This document shows positions 62,402 through 64,000 of a stretch of DNA of 64,000 nucleotides, in pieces. The notes below the pieces were generated by a model. That model was not told the DNA's origin and made no database searches. It saw nothing but the letters and a program-made list of their open reading frames with translations. Source of the stretch: Limnoglobus roseus (GTDB taxonomy: Bacteria > Planctomycetota > Planctomycetia > Gemmatales > Gemmataceae); contig NZ_CP042425.1 of the NCBI RefSeq assembly GCF_008254045.1, forward strand, positions 4,774,001-4,838,000, given 5' to 3'. A program made the translations under genes and the position numbers. Within the stretch, counting starts at the first letter, position 1. Each line of letters opens with the position of its first letter.

Positions 62402-63514
62402 ATGAAAGAAGTGAAATATCGCAAGATTGTCGCCTACCTTCGCTCGGCGATCCAGGCCGGCCGCTACAAGGACGGGCAACGGCTGCCGTCGGAAGCCGCC
62501 CTCGTCCGGCAGTTCGCCGCGTCGCGGCCGACCGTCATCCGGGCTTTGCGGGAGCTTCAAGCCGAAGGGCTGATCGACCGCCGGGTCGGGTCCGGCACCT
62601 TCGTCCGAGCGGGAGACCGTCTGGCATCGCCGGCGGGTCGAACGTTCGGGCTGCTGGTGCCCGGGTTGGCGGACGGGGAGATTTTCGAGCCGGTGTGCGT
62701 GGCCCTCGCCCGGCACGCCCAGTCGCTCGGGCACACGCTGCTCTGGGGCGACCTGCCCGGCGAGCCGGGCGTCGCACTGGAAGCCCCGACGCTGCGACTG
62801 TGCGAGGGCTACGTGCGGGCCGGCGTGGCCGGGGTGATCTTCTCACCACTGGAGTTCTCCTCGGACAAGGACAAGGCCAGCCGGCGAATCGTGCGGATGC
62901 TCGACGAGGCGAAAATCCCGATCGTGCTGCTGGACCGCGACTTCGTCGAGCCGCCCGCCCGCAGTTCCTACGATCTGGTTGGTGTCGATAACCACCGGGC
63001 GGGCTACCTCCTGGCCCGGCACCTCCTAACGCTGGGGAATCGCGTCATCCACTTCCTCGGGCGGCACGGGTCGGCCCCGACGGTCCGCACGCGGGTCGCC
63101 GGGTACCAGGCCGCGCTATGGGAACACGGGGTCACGCCCGACGCCGGGTGGGTCCACTGGGGCGACGCTGGCGACCTGCCGTTCGTGCGGCGATGGATGC
63201 GGCGGGGCCGGCCGGACGCGGTGGTTTGCGCGAACGACAAGACGGCCGCCCTGCTGATGCAGACCCTTGCGGCTCTGCGACTGGGCGTGCCGCGGGATGT
63301 CCGGGTGGTGGGCGTCGACGACCTGCGGTACGCGAAGCTCCTGCGGCCGGCGCTCACGACCGTCCACCAGCCGTGCCAACTCTTGGCGGCGGTCGCGATG
63401 CACACACTGATCGAGCGGCTGGCGAACCCGTCGCTCCCACCCCGGCATGTGATGTTGGCGGGCGAGTTAGTCGTCCGCCAGTCGTGCGGAACTCCGGCTG
63501 CGTATTCGACGTAA
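62402..63514 (+). CDS. GntR-type HTH with LacI-type sugar-sensor domain
   Basis: 370 residues from the ATG at 62402. Winged helix of the GntR family at about 5-70 (KIVAYLRSAIQAGRYKDGQRL, PSEAALVRQFAASRPTVIRALRELQAEG, GSGTFVRAG), then a periplasmic-binding-like LacI/GalR sensor (85-360: FGLLVPGLADGEIF, GVIFSPLEF, IVLLDRDF, VGVDNHRAGYLLARHLL, DAVVCANDKTAALLMQTL). This AraR-like fusion binds a sugar and releases DNA. Divergent from the sugar ABC/GH32 operon 194 bases away, so it most likely controls it. Confidence 0.87.
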   Translation: MKEVKYRKIVAYLRSAIQAGRYKDGQRLPSEAALVRQFAASRPTVIRALRELQAEGLIDRRVGSGTFVRAGDRLASPAGRTFGLLVPGLADGEIFEPVCVALARHAQSLGHTLLWGDLPGEPGVALEAPTLRLCEGYVRAGVAGVIFSPLEFSSDKDKASRRIVRMLDEAKIPIVLLDRDFVEPPARSSYDLVGVDNHRAGYLLARHLLTLGNRVIHFLGRHGSAPTVRTRVAGYQAALWEHGVTPDAGWVHWGDAGDLPFVRRWMRRGRPDAVVCANDKTAALLMQTLAALRLGVPRDVRVVGVDDLRYAKLLRPALTTVHQPCQLLAAVAMHTLIERLANPSLPPRHVMLAGELVVRQSCGTPAAYST

Positions 63515-63558
63515 CGGTCGTGAAGGCTCATCCACCCGCGGTCCAAGCCTGGCGGAAA

Positions 63559-64000
63559 TCAAAGACCGGCCTGAAACGAGTAACCCACGCGAAAAAGGCA
63601 ACATTCATCGTGACGAGCATGTCGCTGTTTGAAATACTTTGACACGCCGCGCAGGTTGCCGGCGACGTTGCTCACCCACCGCGGGTTGCCGGTCAGCGCG
63701 ATATTGGCCCAGATCACCTCGCGGGTGACGAAGTCGAACACCACCGGCAGGCACATCTGCGTGTCGGACGCGACGTCCACCTTATCCACGACCGTCTTCG
63801 GCTCGAAGATCTCCCCGGAGTGCGGAGGAGGCGCTTGATGTTGTCGCGGTATTGCGCAACGAACCACTTCACGTCCTCCCAGCCCTGCGGCGAGAACGGC
63901 GACTCGACGGCTACTCCACCCCTGTACGGGCAGCAAGGTCTTCGCACCCTCGTCACGGGTTGCCGCGGACGACTTGGAAGTCGAATCGAATGTCGCTCCT
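63559..64000 (-). pseudogene. Decayed gene at the right edge, two frame changes
   Basis: Minus-strand similarity-like coding composition runs from the right edge to a stop at 63559 but jumps frames. One frame reads FSPQGWEDVKWFVAQYRDNIKRLL; a second then reads PHSGEIFEPKTVVDKVDVA and CLPVVFDFVTREVIWANIA. The shift is near 63822-63832, and there is another apparent shift near 63910. The second frame ends GVSKYFKQRHARHD. I do not recognise the family with confidence (it faintly recalls tellurite-resistance-associated proteins). Whether these are true mutations or sequence errors is undecided. Confidence 0.5.

Overview
The window is high-GC bacterial DNA that reads as a planctomycete of the Gemmataceae type (Gemmata and relatives). 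The evidence is a cytochrome c / DUF1549 / DUF1553 protein next to a DUF1501 protein, a DUF1559 pseudopilin-like protein, a Hanks-type kinase with the planctomycete layout, a short protein of a family I remember as abundant in Gemmata, a WD40 secreted protein and a giant secreted protein with an N-terminal LEDR motif. No rRNA, intact tRNA, CRISPR array, integrase or complete insertion sequence was seen.

Layout. 1-2692: 5' part of glutamate synthase large subunit (minus strand, runs off the left edge). 2.9-14.0 kb: housekeeping and envelope genes (small membrane proteins, lipoprotein, Ser/Thr kinase, amidohydrolase, AlkB-like dioxygenase, ECF sigma factor with a membrane VWA protein, CotH-like protein). 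14.1-18.3 kb: accessory-looking stretch with a 3'-half tRNA fossil, an orphan contractile-injection-system tube gene and a set of six tiny, mostly overlapping minus-strand genes (two HTH proteins, an AT-hook-like peptide, a membrane protein). 18.4-25.9 kb: WD40 protein, truncated SDR, cystathionine beta-synthase with a frameshifted gamma-lyase/synthase (transsulfuration pair), and a DUF1559 protein with a lipoprotein. 26.1-30.2 kb: PSD1/DUF1501 pair. 30.4-33.0 kb: UdgX-type uracil-DNA-binding protein coupled to a radical SAM protein.

33.5-39.1 kb is the most interesting part: a four-component retron. In order it holds an ARM/HEAT-repeat protein, two tandem structured RNAs that I read as msr-msd copies, a winged-helix/SWIM zinc-finger protein, and a retron reverse transcriptase with NAxxH, YADD and VTG motifs. 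The two RNAs share 73 of 76 central bases and a 31-base 3' block, but their long msd-like stems are unrelated in sequence. One base pair covaries between copies, and the outer stem of copy 1 is kept through four G-U pairs. This is strong internal evidence for a duplicated retron RNA, probably an anti-phage system.

39.4-45.5 kb: DinB-like, O-methyltransferase, GNAT, NfeD-flotillin pair, DUF4886-like protein. 46.2-55.8 kb: one 3186-residue secreted protein (BACON, NHL, Calx-beta, about 21 copies of a 69-residue repeat, FG-GAP-like end). 56.0-63.5 kb: a sugar-utilisation cluster with a GH32 fructan/sucrose hydrolase, an ABC permease with two unusual extra domains, ATPase and binding protein in one operon, and a divergent GntR-LacI-type regulator. 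The right edge holds a decayed gene.

Most protein identifications rest on recognised motifs and remembered family patterns; no database search was run.
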